From contig NZ_SRXT01000009.1 of the NCBI RefSeq assembly GCF_004792685.1, forward strand, positions 124,001-188,000: DNA of 64,000 nt. The letters are read 5' to 3'. The position numbers and the translations under genes were made by a program. The stretch comes from Sphingomonas gei (GTDB taxonomy: Bacteria > Pseudomonadota > Alphaproteobacteria > Sphingomonadales > Sphingomonadaceae). The notes beneath the pieces were generated by a model. It was given only the letters and a program-made list of their open reading frames with translations. It did no database searches and was not told where the DNA came from. This document shows, piece after piece, positions 26,169 to 35,633 of this stretch. Within the stretch, counting starts at the first letter, position 1. Every line of letters begins with the position of its first letter.

Positions 26169-26651
26169 TTATGCCTGCTCGACCGCCCGCAAACGCTCGG
26201 TGACGTCACGGACTCCAGGTGCGTCCCAAACTTCATCGCGCAGGTAGAATTTATGGCTTTTCGTATAATCGACAAAGCTCGTTCGCTCGAACACCACGCT
26301 TGCCGGGACTAGCGCTGCCCGAATGACGCAAAAGTCATCGTTGAACAGGACGCCGGCCAATATATCGAAGCCATCCGTCGACCGGATCGCGGACATCTGT
26401 CGCGATTTGTTGCGGCTGTGCAGCCGACGGCCCTTGATCTGATAGCGGACGCCATCGGCGTCCGCCGCATCGAACCCCTTCTTGGAATTGGCCTCCTGTT
26501 CCCAACCGAAAGCGGCGCAGAAGAGATATTCGGCCAGGTCCCCGGTCGGATTGTTGGCCGACCGCAGCACGTTGCGCGATCGGAGTGCCTCATTGATCGC
26601 CGCATGGAGCGCGAGCATTTCCGCGATAGATTTGCCGTTGAGATCGTTCAT
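26169..26651 (-). CDS. PD-(D/E)XK-like protein of unknown role
   Basis: 160 residues from the ATG at 26651; an in-frame extension to 26777 is open but has no matching signal. The core GDLAEYLFCAAFGW, KGFDAADADGVRYQIKGR has the E ... D ... Q-x-K layout of the restriction-endonuclease-like fold, comparable to DUF6998-type proteins. A nuclease or nucleic-acid-binding role is inferred. It is divergent from imuA, and the LexA box between them could also act on this gene. Confidence 0.6.
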   Translation of the reverse strand: MNDLNGKSIAEMLALHAAINEALRSRNVLRSANNPTGDLAEYLFCAAFGWEQEANSKKGFDAADADGVRYQIKGRRLHSRNKSRQMSAIRSTDGFDILAGVLFNDDFCVIRAALVPASVVFERTSFVDYTKSHKFYLRDEVWDAPGVRDVTERLRAVEQA

Positions 26652-26802
26652 CGCCGGAACATGCCGGATTCGTCCTCTGCCCGCTACCGAACCGACGTCA
26701 TCGAAAATTCCTGCGCTCCAAATGCGCGGGTTTTGGCCGGTCGTTGCGGCTACAGCGCGAAAGGCGGTCTTCAGCACGCTTGACTCTGGCCTATCGCCAA
26801 GA

Positions 26803-26817
26803 GAACAAAGTGGGAAC
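26803..26817. promoter_or_regulatory. LexA (SOS) box controlling imuA-imuB-dnaE2
   Basis: GAAC at 26803-26806 and GAAC at 26814-26817 with exactly seven bases between: the direct-repeat LexA box of alphaproteobacteria (GTTC-N7-GTTC on the other strand). It ends 32 bases before the imuA ATG, the usual place for SOS control of this mutagenesis cassette. Confidence 0.88.
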
Positions 26818-26849
26818 GAATCAACCGCCTCCCGAGTCTCTGTGATGCT

Positions 26850-27581
26850 ATGCGCCAGTCCGCCGTCCTTGATGATCTACGTGCGCGCATTGCGCAGATC
26901 GAAGGCGCGGACGGCCGACATGGCGTTATTCCGTTCGGGATCGAGAGCATTGACTGTCGCCTGCCAGGCGGCGGGATGGCCACCGGCGCGCTTCATGAGA
27001 TCGCAGGCAGTACCGATTTGGCTGACGAGGCCAGCGCGACCGTGTTTCTCGCCGGAATTCTCGCGCGCGTAGAGGGTCCGGTTTTCTGGTGTCTGCGCTG
27101 GCGCGACCTCTTCGCCCCTGCCCTTCATCTGGCCGGACTGCATCCGGACCGCGTGATTCACGTCGAGGCTGGCAGCGACACCAACGTGCTTCTCGCGATG
27201 GAGGAATGTTTGCGCCAACCAGGCCTTGCCGGGGTGGTGGGCGAGGTAGCGAAATATTCGACCACGGCCTCCAAACGTCTGCAACTTGCAGCGGAAGGCT
27301 CGGGCGTCGCTGCCTTCGTCTTCCGACGCGCGTCAAGGGTTGAACAGGCCGTAGGGGGAACCGCGGCGGCGACCCGCTGGCGGGTGACAGCTCACCCAAG
27401 CGAAGACCTCGGCATTCCGAGCCTGGGGCGGCCACGCTGGCGGGTTGAGCTCGAACGCGTGCGCGGCGGAAATCCGCATAGTTGGATAGTGGAGGGCTGC
27501 GATGCGACGGGTCGTATCGCTCTTCCTGCCGCACTGGTCGACCGACCGGCTGCGCAGGAAGAACGCCAGTTCGCAGCCTGA
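26850..27581 (+). CDS. imuA: Translesion mutagenesis protein ImuA
   Basis: 243 residues with a RecA/SulA-like core: IPFGIESIDCRLPGGGMATGALHEIAG near residues 27-53 replaces the Walker A region, followed by FWCLRWRDLFAPAL. ImuA links the ImuB scaffold to RecA in the SOS-induced mutasome. The stop lies 80 bases inside imuB, so translation is coupled. The C-terminal segment (RPRWRVELERVRGG) matches the usual ImuA tail. Confidence 0.9.
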   Translation: MRQSAVLDDLRARIAQIEGADGRHGVIPFGIESIDCRLPGGGMATGALHEIAGSTDLADEASATVFLAGILARVEGPVFWCLRWRDLFAPALHLAGLHPDRVIHVEAGSDTNVLLAMEECLRQPGLAGVVGEVAKYSTTASKRLQLAAEGSGVAAFVFRRASRVEQAVGGTAAATRWRVTAHPSEDLGIPSLGRPRWRVELERVRGGNPHSWIVEGCDATGRIALPAALVDRPAAQEERQFAA

Positions 27582-29046
27582 GGCGGCACCTGCTCCGATG
27601 GTCACGGCGATTCCGGATCATGGGAGGCGGGTTGTGGCGTCGGTCGATGGTCCGGCGCGGACGCTCGGGATCGTACCGGGCATGACCGTCACCAAGGCAC
27701 GCAGTTTTGCGCCGGAGCTGGTAGTCGTCGACGCGGACCCGGAGGCTGACGTCGAAGGGTTGCGGCGTCTCGCGCTTTGGGCCGGACAGCGGTACAGCCC
27801 TGTCGTCGCGCCCGATGTTCCAGATGGCATCTGGCTGGACATTACGGGCTGCGCCTCCTTGTTCGGTTCCGAGCAGGCGCTTTTGAAAGATCTGCATAGG
27901 CGGGTTGCTGGTTTCGGCCTCTCGCTGCAGCTGGCGGTCGCCGACACTGCGGGATGTGCGCACGCCGTGGCGCGCCAGGTCCCGGCGGGTCGGCCAGTAG
28001 CCATTGCTCCCGGCGATCATCGCAAGGCGCTGGCGCTGCTACCGATCGCGGCGTTGCGCCTCGATGCGCGCGACGTGGAAGGGCTTCGAAAGCTTGGGTT
28101 CGAGCGGATCGAACAGCTCATCGATGCGCCGCGGGCACCTCTCGCGAAGCGCTTCGGGCGCCAGCTCTATCGCCGGCTCGATCAGGCCCTGGGCCAGATA
28201 GCCGAGCCCATCGACCCGATCTTTCCCGACCACCTGCCTCGGGCCAGACGAGGAATGCTGGAACCGATCGCCACGTCCGAGGCGTTCGCATGCGTGATCG
28301 GCGATCTTGTCGCCGACATCGTGCTGCAGTTGACGGCGTTGGGCAAGGGAGCCCGCAGGCTCGATTGTCACTTCGCCAGGGTCGATGGGCACTGGCAAGC
28401 CATTCGGGTCGGCACGGCCATTCCGTCGCGCGATCACGCCCATTTGACCAAGCTTTTATGTGCCAAGATCGAGACGATTGAACCCGGGCTGGGCATAGAA
28501 GCGATGACGCTGGTGACACCGCTTGCCGAGGCGATGAGCGCTGCGCAAAGCGAGGGATTGGCCGGTCCCGGTCGCAACGGTCCGGACATTGCCGCATTGG
28601 TCGATGCGCTCGCCAACCGCTTCGGACACCGGCATCTTCACCGCGCGGTGCCCCAGCCAAGCGCAATGCCGGAACGCTCCGTTGCGCGGCTGGCTGCGCT
28701 AGGCAGTTCCAGCGGCATAGCCTGGGCTGGCGACCTGCCTCGACCTGCGCGGATGCTGGATAGCCCGGAACCGATCGACGTGGTCGCCCTGCTTCCCGAC
28801 GAGGCGCCGCGCTTGTTCATCTGGCGGCGCAAGCGATACCGCGTCACCCAAGGTGATGGGCCCGAGCGCCTATATGGTGAGTGGTGGCGCGATCACGGGG
28901 TTGAAGGCGAGCAGCCCTATACGGTCCGCGACTATTATCAGGTCGAGACCGAAACCGGCGGTCGCTATTGGCTTTTCCGCGTGGGTGACGGGGAGAACCA
29001 CGTCACCGGGCCGATGCGGTGGTTCATTCACGGAGCGTTCGCATGA
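27502..29046 (+). CDS. imuB: ImuB, Y-family-like polymerase scaffold of the mutasome
   Basis: 514 residues. Opens RRVVSLFLPHWSTDRL, typical of ImuB. The Y-family palm is recognisable (PGMTVTKARSFAPELVVVDADPEADVEGLRRLALWAGQRYSPVV, LDITGCASLFG), but catalytic acidic residues of true DinB polymerases are not in their usual context, so it is probably a non-catalytic platform. It recruits DnaE2 and the beta clamp. Overlaps imuA by 80 bases and dnaE2 by ATGA. Confidence 0.92.
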   Translation: MRRVVSLFLPHWSTDRLRRKNASSQPEAAPAPMVTAIPDHGRRVVASVDGPARTLGIVPGMTVTKARSFAPELVVVDADPEADVEGLRRLALWAGQRYSPVVAPDVPDGIWLDITGCASLFGSEQALLKDLHRRVAGFGLSLQLAVADTAGCAHAVARQVPAGRPVAIAPGDHRKALALLPIAALRLDARDVEGLRKLGFERIEQLIDAPRAPLAKRFGRQLYRRLDQALGQIAEPIDPIFPDHLPRARRGMLEPIATSEAFACVIGDLVADIVLQLTALGKGARRLDCHFARVDGHWQAIRVGTAIPSRDHAHLTKLLCAKIETIEPGLGIEAMTLVTPLAEAMSAAQSEGLAGPGRNGPDIAALVDALANRFGHRHLHRAVPQPSAMPERSVARLAALGSSSGIAWAGDLPRPARMLDSPEPIDVVALLPDEAPRLFIWRRKRYRVTQGDGPERLYGEWWRDHGVEGEQPYTVRDYYQVETETGGRYWLFRVGDGENHVTGPMRWFIHGAFA

Positions 29047-32000
29047 CCGCCGGTGGCGGCTATGTCGAGCTGCAGGTTACGACCCATTTCAGCTTCCTGC
29101 GCGGCGCCTCCAGCCCGGAGGAGCTTTTTGCGGCGGCGGCGCTTCTTGGGCTGCCGGCACTTGGCATCGTCGACCGGCATTCGGTTGCGGGCATCGTACG
29201 GGCCTGGGACGCGGAAAAGACCACCGGCGTGCGCTCGATCGTAGGCTGCCGATTGGATCTCACCGACGGCACGGCACTGCTCGTCTACCCGACCGACAAA
29301 GCGGCTTATGGTCGCATGTGCAGGTTGCTGAGCGTCGGCAAAGGCCGCGCGGGCAAAGGCGCCTGTCATCTGGATTGGTCGGACCTCGAAGAGTGGAACG
29401 AAGGGCTAATCGGCCTCCTCGTACCCGATCGCGCCGATGCCACGACAGAAACCGCGCTCGCTCGCATGCACCGGATCTTCGGAGATCGCAGCTATGTGGC
29501 GCTGTCGATCCGCCGGTGCCCGCGTGACGCGATCCGCCTTCGCGATCTCGCCGCCATAGCTGATGCGGCCCGTGTGCCGACGGTTGCCACAAACGACGTC
29601 CTTTATCATTCACCCGACCGCAGGCTATTGCAGGATGTTGTCACCTGCATCCGCGAAAAGTGCACGATCGATAAACTGGGCGATCGGCGTGAGCGCTTCG
29701 CTGACCGCCACTTGAAAACATCGGCGGAGATGGAGCGCCTGTTCAGACGCTATTTGAAAGATGCGAGCCCAGTCGCCCGCACAACCGAACTGGCCGCGCG
29801 GTGCACCTTCTCGTTGGAGGAGCTCAAATATCAATATCCAGACGAAATCCAGGTGCCGGGGCGGACGCCACAAGAGGAGCTTGCGCGGCTGACGTGGGAG
29901 AAGGCCCCAGAGCGCTACCCTGACGGTTTGGACGCCAAAGTGCGGTCGCAGCTCGAGCATGAGCTGCAGTTGATCGCGGATCTCGACTATGCGCCTTACT
30001 TCCTGACCGTCCACTCGATCGTCATGGAGGCACGCCGGCGCGAAATCCTCTGCCAGGGGCGCGGTTCGGCCGCCAACAGCGCCGTTTGCTATGTCCTCGG
30101 CATCACCTCGATCGATCCTGTGCGCTCGGAGCTGCTGTTTGAGCGCTTCGTAAGCGCGGAACGCAGGGAGCCGCCGGATATCGATGTGGATTTCGAACAT
30201 GAGCGGCGTGAGGAGGTAATTCAGTGGATCTACGAAACCTATGGTCGCGACCGTAGCGCACTGACCGCAGTGGTGACGCGCTACCGGGCTCGCGGCGCGG
30301 TTCGCGAGGTAGGCAAGGCACTGGGGCTTTCAGAGGACATGACAGCAGGGCTGGCCGGCGCGGTGTGGGGCTGGAGCCGCGAAGGCGTCGAGGAAAAGCA
30401 CGCAGTCGAGCTCAATATGGACCTCAGCGACAAGCGCCTGATGCTGACCCTCGAACTCGCGCGGCAGCTCATCAACACGCCCCGCCATCTGTCGCAGCAC
30501 CCTGGCGGCTTTGTCCTGACACGCGACCGGCTTGACGAGCTGGTACCGATCGAGCCCGCGGCGATGGAAGATCGCCAGGTGATCGAGTGGGATAAGGATG
30601 ACATCGATCTCCTGGGTTTCATGAAGGTCGATGTGCTGGCGCTTGGCATGTTGAGTTGCATGCGCAGGGCGCTCGAGTTTCTGGAGAACGACAAAGGGAT
30701 CAAACACGACCTCGCCACGATCCCGGCCGAAGACCCTGCAACCTATGCAATGATACGCAAAGCAGACACTCTTGGCGTCTTCCAGATCGAATCCCGGGCG
30801 CAGATGGCGTCGATCCCGCTGATGGCGCCGAAGACATTCTACGATTTGGTCATACAGGTCGCGATCGTGCGGCCCGGGCCGATTCAAGGCGATATGGTTC
30901 ATCCCTATCGGCGTCGGCGCAACGGTGAGGAGGAAGTCACCTACCCGACCGAGGAGCTGCGTCGTGTCTTGGAGAAGACACTCGGTGTGCCGCTCTTCCA
31001 GGAACAGGCCATGCGGGTCGCCATCGAATGCGCCGGTTTCACGGCGAGCGAGGCCGACCTTCTTCGGCGAGCGATGGCCACGTTCAAGCTGACGGGCGGC
31101 GTGTCGCATTTCCGCGACAAGCTGATCGATGGCATGGTTGCGAGGGACTATGATCGTGAGTTTGCGGAAAAGACCTTCAAGCAGATCGAGGGCTTTGGGT
31201 CTTACGGCTTCCCTGAAAGCCATGCCGCCAGCTTCGCTTTGATCGCCTACGCATCGTCCTGGGTAAAGTGCCATCATCCCGACGCCTTTTGCGCGGCGCT
31301 CCTCAACGCGCAGCCGATGGGCTTCTACGCACCGGCACAGATCGTGCGCGACGCGCGCCAGCATGGCGTTGAGATCCGGCCCATCGACGTCAACCACAGT
31401 CGATGGGATTGCACGCTCGAGGATTCATTCGGACGGTATAAGGCGGTGCGTCTGGGGCTCCGTATGGTCCGCGATCTGGCGAACGTGGATGGGGCGGCCA
31501 TCGTAACCGCGCGTGGGCAACAGCTCTATATGAGCGTGGAAGAAATCCAGCGCCGGGCAGGCGTTGGTCGTGGTGCGCTTGACCGGATCGGCGAGGCCGA
31601 TGGGTTTGGGTCGCTAGCGCTCAGCCGTCGATCCGGCCTGTGGGACGTGAAGGGGCTCGGTAACGCCGCCCTGCCCTTGTTCGCGGCCGCCGACGAGCGC
31701 GATGGGAAGCTGCGGCGAGAGGCGATCGAACCGAAAGTGCTCTTGGCTCCGATGGGTGAGGGAGCCGAGGTCGTGGAAGATTATCGCGCGTCGGGGCTTT
31801 CGCTACGTGCGCACCCACTCGCGTTCCTTCGCGATGAGCTGAAGGCGCGAAAGATGATCACCTGCGAGCAACTTCAGACCGCCAAGGACGGACGCTGGGT
31901 CGAGCTGGCCGGCATCGTGCTGGTGCGCCAGAAGCCCGGGTCGGCGAAGGGCGTCATGTTCATCACGCTTGAGGACGAAACCAATGTCGCGAATCTGGTT

Positions 32001-32357
32001 GTTTGGACCAATGTGTTCGAAAACAACCGTCGTACGGTGCTCGGTGCCTCGATGATGGGCGTGCGTGGGCAGGTCCAGCGTGAGGGCGAAGTCATTCACC
32101 TCATTGCCCAACGCCTCGATGATCTGTCCCCCCTTCTCGCCAGCGTGGGCCATCGCGCTGACGTTTCCGAAATTTATCGCGTCAGCCGTGCCGATGTCGT
32201 GAAAAGCCCGATGCGCCCTGACCCACGCGACTTGGCTGCTTCGCCCCTTGGTAGGCATCCGCGGGAGATCTTCGTTCCCGATCTTCGCCTCGGGTCGGGG
32301 ATCGTAGCTGGAAAGCCGACCGAGGGCATAAAGGTGAAGCCCCGCGATTTCCGGTAG
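29043..32357 (+). CDS. dnaE2: Error-prone DNA polymerase III alpha subunit DnaE2
   Basis: 1104 residues, start in an ATGA overlap with imuB. PHP domain at the N-terminus (YVELQVTTHFSFLRGASSPEEL), then the C-family polymerase core with GRGSAANSAVCYVLGIT and the catalytic PDIDVDFEHERR, a HhH-like segment (GFGSYGFPESHAASFALIAY) and a C-terminal OB fold (GIVLVRQKPGSAKGVMFITLED). It makes SOS-induced translesion synthesis with ImuA/ImuB. Length is in the family range (about 1050-1150). Confidence 0.96.
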   Translation: MTAGGGYVELQVTTHFSFLRGASSPEELFAAAALLGLPALGIVDRHSVAGIVRAWDAEKTTGVRSIVGCRLDLTDGTALLVYPTDKAAYGRMCRLLSVGKGRAGKGACHLDWSDLEEWNEGLIGLLVPDRADATTETALARMHRIFGDRSYVALSIRRCPRDAIRLRDLAAIADAARVPTVATNDVLYHSPDRRLLQDVVTCIREKCTIDKLGDRRERFADRHLKTSAEMERLFRRYLKDASPVARTTELAARCTFSLEELKYQYPDEIQVPGRTPQEELARLTWEKAPERYPDGLDAKVRSQLEHELQLIADLDYAPYFLTVHSIVMEARRREILCQGRGSAANSAVCYVLGITSIDPVRSELLFERFVSAERREPPDIDVDFEHERREEVIQWIYETYGRDRSALTAVVTRYRARGAVREVGKALGLSEDMTAGLAGAVWGWSREGVEEKHAVELNMDLSDKRLMLTLELARQLINTPRHLSQHPGGFVLTRDRLDELVPIEPAAMEDRQVIEWDKDDIDLLGFMKVDVLALGMLSCMRRALEFLENDKGIKHDLATIPAEDPATYAMIRKADTLGVFQIESRAQMASIPLMAPKTFYDLVIQVAIVRPGPIQGDMVHPYRRRRNGEEEVTYPTEELRRVLEKTLGVPLFQEQAMRVAIECAGFTASEADLLRRAMATFKLTGGVSHFRDKLIDGMVARDYDREFAEKTFKQIEGFGSYGFPESHAASFALIAYASSWVKCHHPDAFCAALLNAQPMGFYAPAQIVRDARQHGVEIRPIDVNHSRWDCTLEDSFGRYKAVRLGLRMVRDLANVDGAAIVTARGQQLYMSVEEIQRRAGVGRGALDRIGEADGFGSLALSRRSGLWDVKGLGNAALPLFAAADERDGKLRREAIEPKVLLAPMGEGAEVVEDYRASGLSLRAHPLAFLRDELKARKMITCEQLQTAKDGRWVELAGIVLVRQKPGSAKGVMFITLEDETNVANLVVWTNVFENNRRTVLGASMMGVRGQVQREGEVIHLIAQRLDDLSPLLASVGHRADVSEIYRVSRADVVKSPMRPDPRDLAASPLGRHPREIFVPDLRLGSGIVAGKPTEGIKVKPRDFR

Positions 32358-32390
32358 GCCGACTGCCCGCCGAGCAGATCGGGCCGCCCG

Positions 32391-33131
32391 TTAAGCCTTG
32401 GCCAGCGTAGTCAGATCGCTGGTTGCATCAAGCTTCTGTCGCATGGCTTTGCGTTCGGAATACCGGTCGACGAGCTGGTCGGCGTGACCGCGAGTCAGAA
32501 CCGTAAAGCGGACCAGTTCCTCCATGACATCAACGATGCGATCGTAATAGCTCGAGGCCCTCAGCCGCCCCGCCTCATCGAATTCCTTGAAGGCCATGGC
32601 GATGCTCGATTGGTTCGGGATGGTGATCATCCGCATCCATCTGCCGAGGAGGCGCAGCGTGTTCACGGCATTGAAGGATTGCGACCCTCCTGACACCTGC
32701 ATGACGGCGAGTGTCCGCCCCTGCGTCGGGCGCATGCCGGCGAACTCGAGCGGAAGATGGTCGATCTGCGCTTTCATGATGCCGGTGATCTGCCCATGGC
32801 GCTCCGGGCTGCACCACACCATTCCTTCTGACCATAGCGCGTGCTCGCGCAGTTCGTGGACGGCGGGGTGATCATCGCCCTGCACCTGGTCCGGCAATGG
32901 CAGGTCGCTGGGATCGAATATCCTTACCTCGGCACCGAACCGGATCAGCAACCGTGCTGCCTCCTCGACCGCAAGCCGGCTGAAGGAGCGCTCGCGCAGC
33001 GAGCCGTACAACAGCAGTATACGTGGTGGCGGTTTGTCGTCGCCCAGACCGATAGCGGGCCGATTTTTGCTGACTGAGTTGTCGAGTGCGGGAAGCGACT
33101 CCACATCGCTGATCGCGCGAAGGCGTTTCAT
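32391..33131 (-). CDS. arsH: ArsH-type NADPH-dependent FMN reductase
   Basis: 246 residues. Flavodoxin-like fold with the FMN-binding loop YGSLRERSFSR near residues 42-52 and the conserved WCSPERHGQITGIMKAQIDHLPL and QVSGGSQSFNAVN segments diagnostic for ArsH. ArsH oxidises organoarsenicals and may help in general redox stress. It is 74 bases downstream of an arsR-like gene on the same strand; no arsB/acr3 or arsC is in this window. Convergent with dnaE2. Confidence 0.92.
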   Translation of the reverse strand: MKRLRAISDVESLPALDNSVSKNRPAIGLGDDKPPPRILLLYGSLRERSFSRLAVEEAARLLIRFGAEVRIFDPSDLPLPDQVQGDDHPAVHELREHALWSEGMVWCSPERHGQITGIMKAQIDHLPLEFAGMRPTQGRTLAVMQVSGGSQSFNAVNTLRLLGRWMRMITIPNQSSIAMAFKEFDEAGRLRASSYYDRIVDVMEELVRFTVLTRGHADQLVDRYSERKAMRQKLDATSDLTTLAKA

Positions 33132-33205
33132 CAAAGATCCTTAACGAAAAAAGCTGGCCGTCGGACCGTGCGCTGTGGAACTGACCGCAGAGGGCATGGT
33201 GACCT

Positions 33206-33535
33206 TCAGCAGGGAGTGAGCTCGGCGATCAGTGGGGCGCACAGTTCGGCGTTGCCGCCGCAGCAATCCTTCACCAGAAAGAGAGTCAGGAGCTTTAGCC
33301 GTTCCAGGTCCGCCCGATAGTTGATGACCCGGCTGCGGCGTTCCGATTGAATGAGGCCCGCACGCGCGAGCGTCGCCAGATGCACGGACATGGTGTTTTG
33401 CGGCACGTCGAGTGACTTGGCGACGTCGCCGGCGGCGAGCCCTTCGGGCTCGTGCCGGACAAGCAAGCGGAAGGCGTCGAGGCGCGTACTCTGCGCGAGC
33501 GCTCCCAATGCACGGATGGCCGAGTCATTATCCAT
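33206..33535 (-). CDS. arsR: ArsR-family transcriptional repressor
   Basis: 110 residues from the ATG at 33535 (MDNDSAIRALGALAQ). Winged-helix domain: TRLDAFRLLVRHEPEGLAAGDVAKSLDVPQNTMSVHLATLARAGLIQSER. The C-terminal DCCGGNAELC provides clustered cysteines for trivalent arsenic, typical of C-terminal-site ArsR. Probably represses itself and arsH in response to arsenite. Confidence 0.88.
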   Translation of the reverse strand: MDNDSAIRALGALAQSTRLDAFRLLVRHEPEGLAAGDVAKSLDVPQNTMSVHLATLARAGLIQSERRSRVINYRADLERLKLLTLFLVKDCCGGNAELCAPLIAELTPC

Positions 33536-33600
33536 ATATCTACGATAACGGATATGTCTGATGCGCCGCAATAGGATTTTGTGCACCCGTCACGGCAGTC

Positions 33601-34431
33601 ATGAACTATGCTCAAGCAAGGAAAAGGAGACGAATCGTCGCGGCAACAACGACCAAGGACGCGCTGACAAGCACACCGCTCGATTACCCTTTCGAGATCT
33701 GGCCGTCCTGCTTCGCGCTGCGTGATGGCCAGGCCGAACGGCTGCCCGTCACGTCGTTGCCTCTTGCCAACCTTGGCGACTTTCGTTCGATCGTGGCGAA
33801 GCTGGAAGCCTCGGGCCTAGATTCGCACCACGGCGCTTTCGATATCCCCAACCCCATAGGTCTCTTTAGCTGTGGATCGAATGCCAGCCCCCTCAGGATG
33901 GCCGAGAAGCTGAGGAGCAGCTCCAGCAGCGTTGCATTGGGCATCCGCGTTTCGACGCCTTGCTATGTACCCTGCTACGGAGCCACTTTGTCCTACTATG
34001 GAAGTGTGCCAGCGACCTTTGCCGCGCGGTCGGGGAGCGCTTTTCCGTTTCTGATCATCACCGATGCGGCAAATTTGGACGCAATGGTGGAATCCGAAAC
34101 CCGGACCGGAAATTACGATCTTCATCGTTCAACCGTGAGCAATGCGGCGATCGGTTGCGATATGCCGGTCTATGCCTTCTTATGCCGCTTCGGGCCGCTA
34201 TTGCTCGATGGCGAGATCCGTCGCTTGTCGGAGTTTCAGGCGGACCCGGATCTCGGCGTTTCGCAGAGGACGCTGATCGGGGATTTGCTTGGGCGATTGG
34301 GGTACGATCTCACGCCCGATCGCTTTGCGGAACAGGTGCGCGATAAGGCGTTGTGGGCCGAACTGCGCGGTCGGATCATCGATAGCTTCGCGTCATGTCC
34401 CGATTTAGAGGGCTTCGAGCGCCTTGGTTGA
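33601..34431 (+). CDS. Gamma-glutamylcyclotransferase-like protein of unknown function
   Basis: 276 residues. The segment GLFSCGSNASPLRMAEKL around residue 90 resembles the YGSN-M..R substrate-binding loop of the GGCT/BtrG fold, followed by YYGSVPATFAARSG and MVESETRTGNYDL, in which an acidic residue could be the catalytic Glu. These are pattern matches to a fold superfamily. The gene overlaps the next, a membrane-anchored protein, by 8 bases, so the two probably work together. Divergent from arsR. Confidence 0.5.
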   Translation: MNYAQARKRRRIVAATTTKDALTSTPLDYPFEIWPSCFALRDGQAERLPVTSLPLANLGDFRSIVAKLEASGLDSHHGAFDIPNPIGLFSCGSNASPLRMAEKLRSSSSSVALGIRVSTPCYVPCYGATLSYYGSVPATFAARSGSAFPFLIITDAANLDAMVESETRTGNYDLHRSTVSNAAIGCDMPVYAFLCRFGPLLLDGEIRRLSEFQADPDLGVSQRTLIGDLLGRLGYDLTPDRFAEQVRDKALWAELRGRIIDSFASCPDLEGFERLG

Positions 34432-35578
34432 ACCAACCGCCCCCGATCCTGGGATCTTTCCTCATGAGAATGCGGTAACGGCCAGCGCGACGGCCGATCG
34501 GTCCCGATTGGCACGAGGCTATTATGTCATCGTGACGCCCAGGACGAAAAAGTCGTTGGGTCTGGGCCGGTGGGCAGCGCTGGTGTTCGTTCACCCTGCC
34601 TTGGCGCACATCGATGACGACCGGAAAATGCGAGACTATCTCGCAATCCACTGCCGGGTTCGGGTGGATAAGCGCATGACGGACGAGGTCGGCAAGATCT
34701 GCCTGGACCAGACGTTACGTAACGCGCTTGGTATTCCGTTCGGTCTCTTTCCGGCGCTCAAACCTGAGCTGCCGCTGTTCCTGTTCCCGGCGAGCCGGAC
34801 TTGCTCAGCGACGCTACGCCTGTTCGTTGCCAGCGTCTTCGGCCTCCGCTTCTTGGCGGCGCGCTCGGCCCCCGCAGCGGTGGCGGATATCGAGAAGGGC
34901 TACGTCCGGATTCCCGACGACTTGCTGTCCGTTATAGGTGCTCTTCCTGCAGACGATGTGGTTGTCGAGCGGCCGATCGCCGTCGGTGGTCCAAAGCTTA
35001 CTGCATTTCGCATCATTTCGGAAAAGCTGAGCACGGCGATCGCGAGCAAGGGGTTTCTTGACGATCGGCGCGACCGGTCGGGATCGGGGGAACTTGCACC
35101 GCCTGCAAAGAGCAGCCTGCTCGATCGCTTCCGGACGGCGTCACCGCCGGCGCACCTACCCCTGAACCTGCGCTACCCGAGGACCAAGGACCTCCTCTAC
35201 GATTACAGGACGTTCGCGGACGCAGGGCTGATCGAACCTGAGGTGGCGAAAAGTTTGGCGGCTCTCGAGGTTACAGAGACCGATGTGCCGTCTATATTCA
35301 TGGACCGCGATGCCAGAACGAAAGGCATCAACCCGGACAGGCCCACCGACGCGGCCGATTATCTGACGCCCTTCATGGTGCGGCGGAGCATCTTGTCTGC
35401 CGGAGCGCGTGACTCGCTGGGAACCGCGTTCGCCGTTACCATTTCCCTGATCCAGTTCCCGTTGATTTTCGTCGCGAACAAGGCTGGAATTTCGGTGTGC
35501 CAGTGGATCGCCGGCGTTACCGTCGCACTTGTCATCAGTTTGGCTTTGATGATCGCAAGATTGCGTCAGCAAATCTGA
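34424..35578 (+). CDS. Unknown protein with C-terminal membrane segments, paired with the GGCT-like gene
   Basis: Up to 384 residues, probably from the TTG at 34424, which overlaps the upstream stop; a later start is possible. The first 300 residues are soluble with no recognised domain. Two hydrophobic segments near the C-terminus (about residues 333-350 and 355-378, FAVTISLIQFPLIFVAN and VTVALVISLALMIAR) would anchor it in the inner membrane. Function unknown. Confidence 0.55.
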   Translation: MVEPTAPDPGIFPHENAVTASATADRSRLARGYYVIVTPRTKKSLGLGRWAALVFVHPALAHIDDDRKMRDYLAIHCRVRVDKRMTDEVGKICLDQTLRNALGIPFGLFPALKPELPLFLFPASRTCSATLRLFVASVFGLRFLAARSAPAAVADIEKGYVRIPDDLLSVIGALPADDVVVERPIAVGGPKLTAFRIISEKLSTAIASKGFLDDRRDRSGSGELAPPAKSSLLDRFRTASPPAHLPLNLRYPRTKDLLYDYRTFADAGLIEPEVAKSLAALEVTETDVPSIFMDRDARTKGINPDRPTDAADYLTPFMVRRSILSAGARDSLGTAFAVTISLIQFPLIFVANKAGISVCQWIAGVTVALVISLALMIARLRQQI

Positions 35579-35633
35579 TCGGCTCCTCCCAGGGTAAACG
35601 CACCGGGCGAGGCCTGATGGCGAGTCTGGGCTA

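Noticed and set aside
30330..31397. 355-residue open frame on the - strand
   Set aside because: Antisense shadow of dnaE2.
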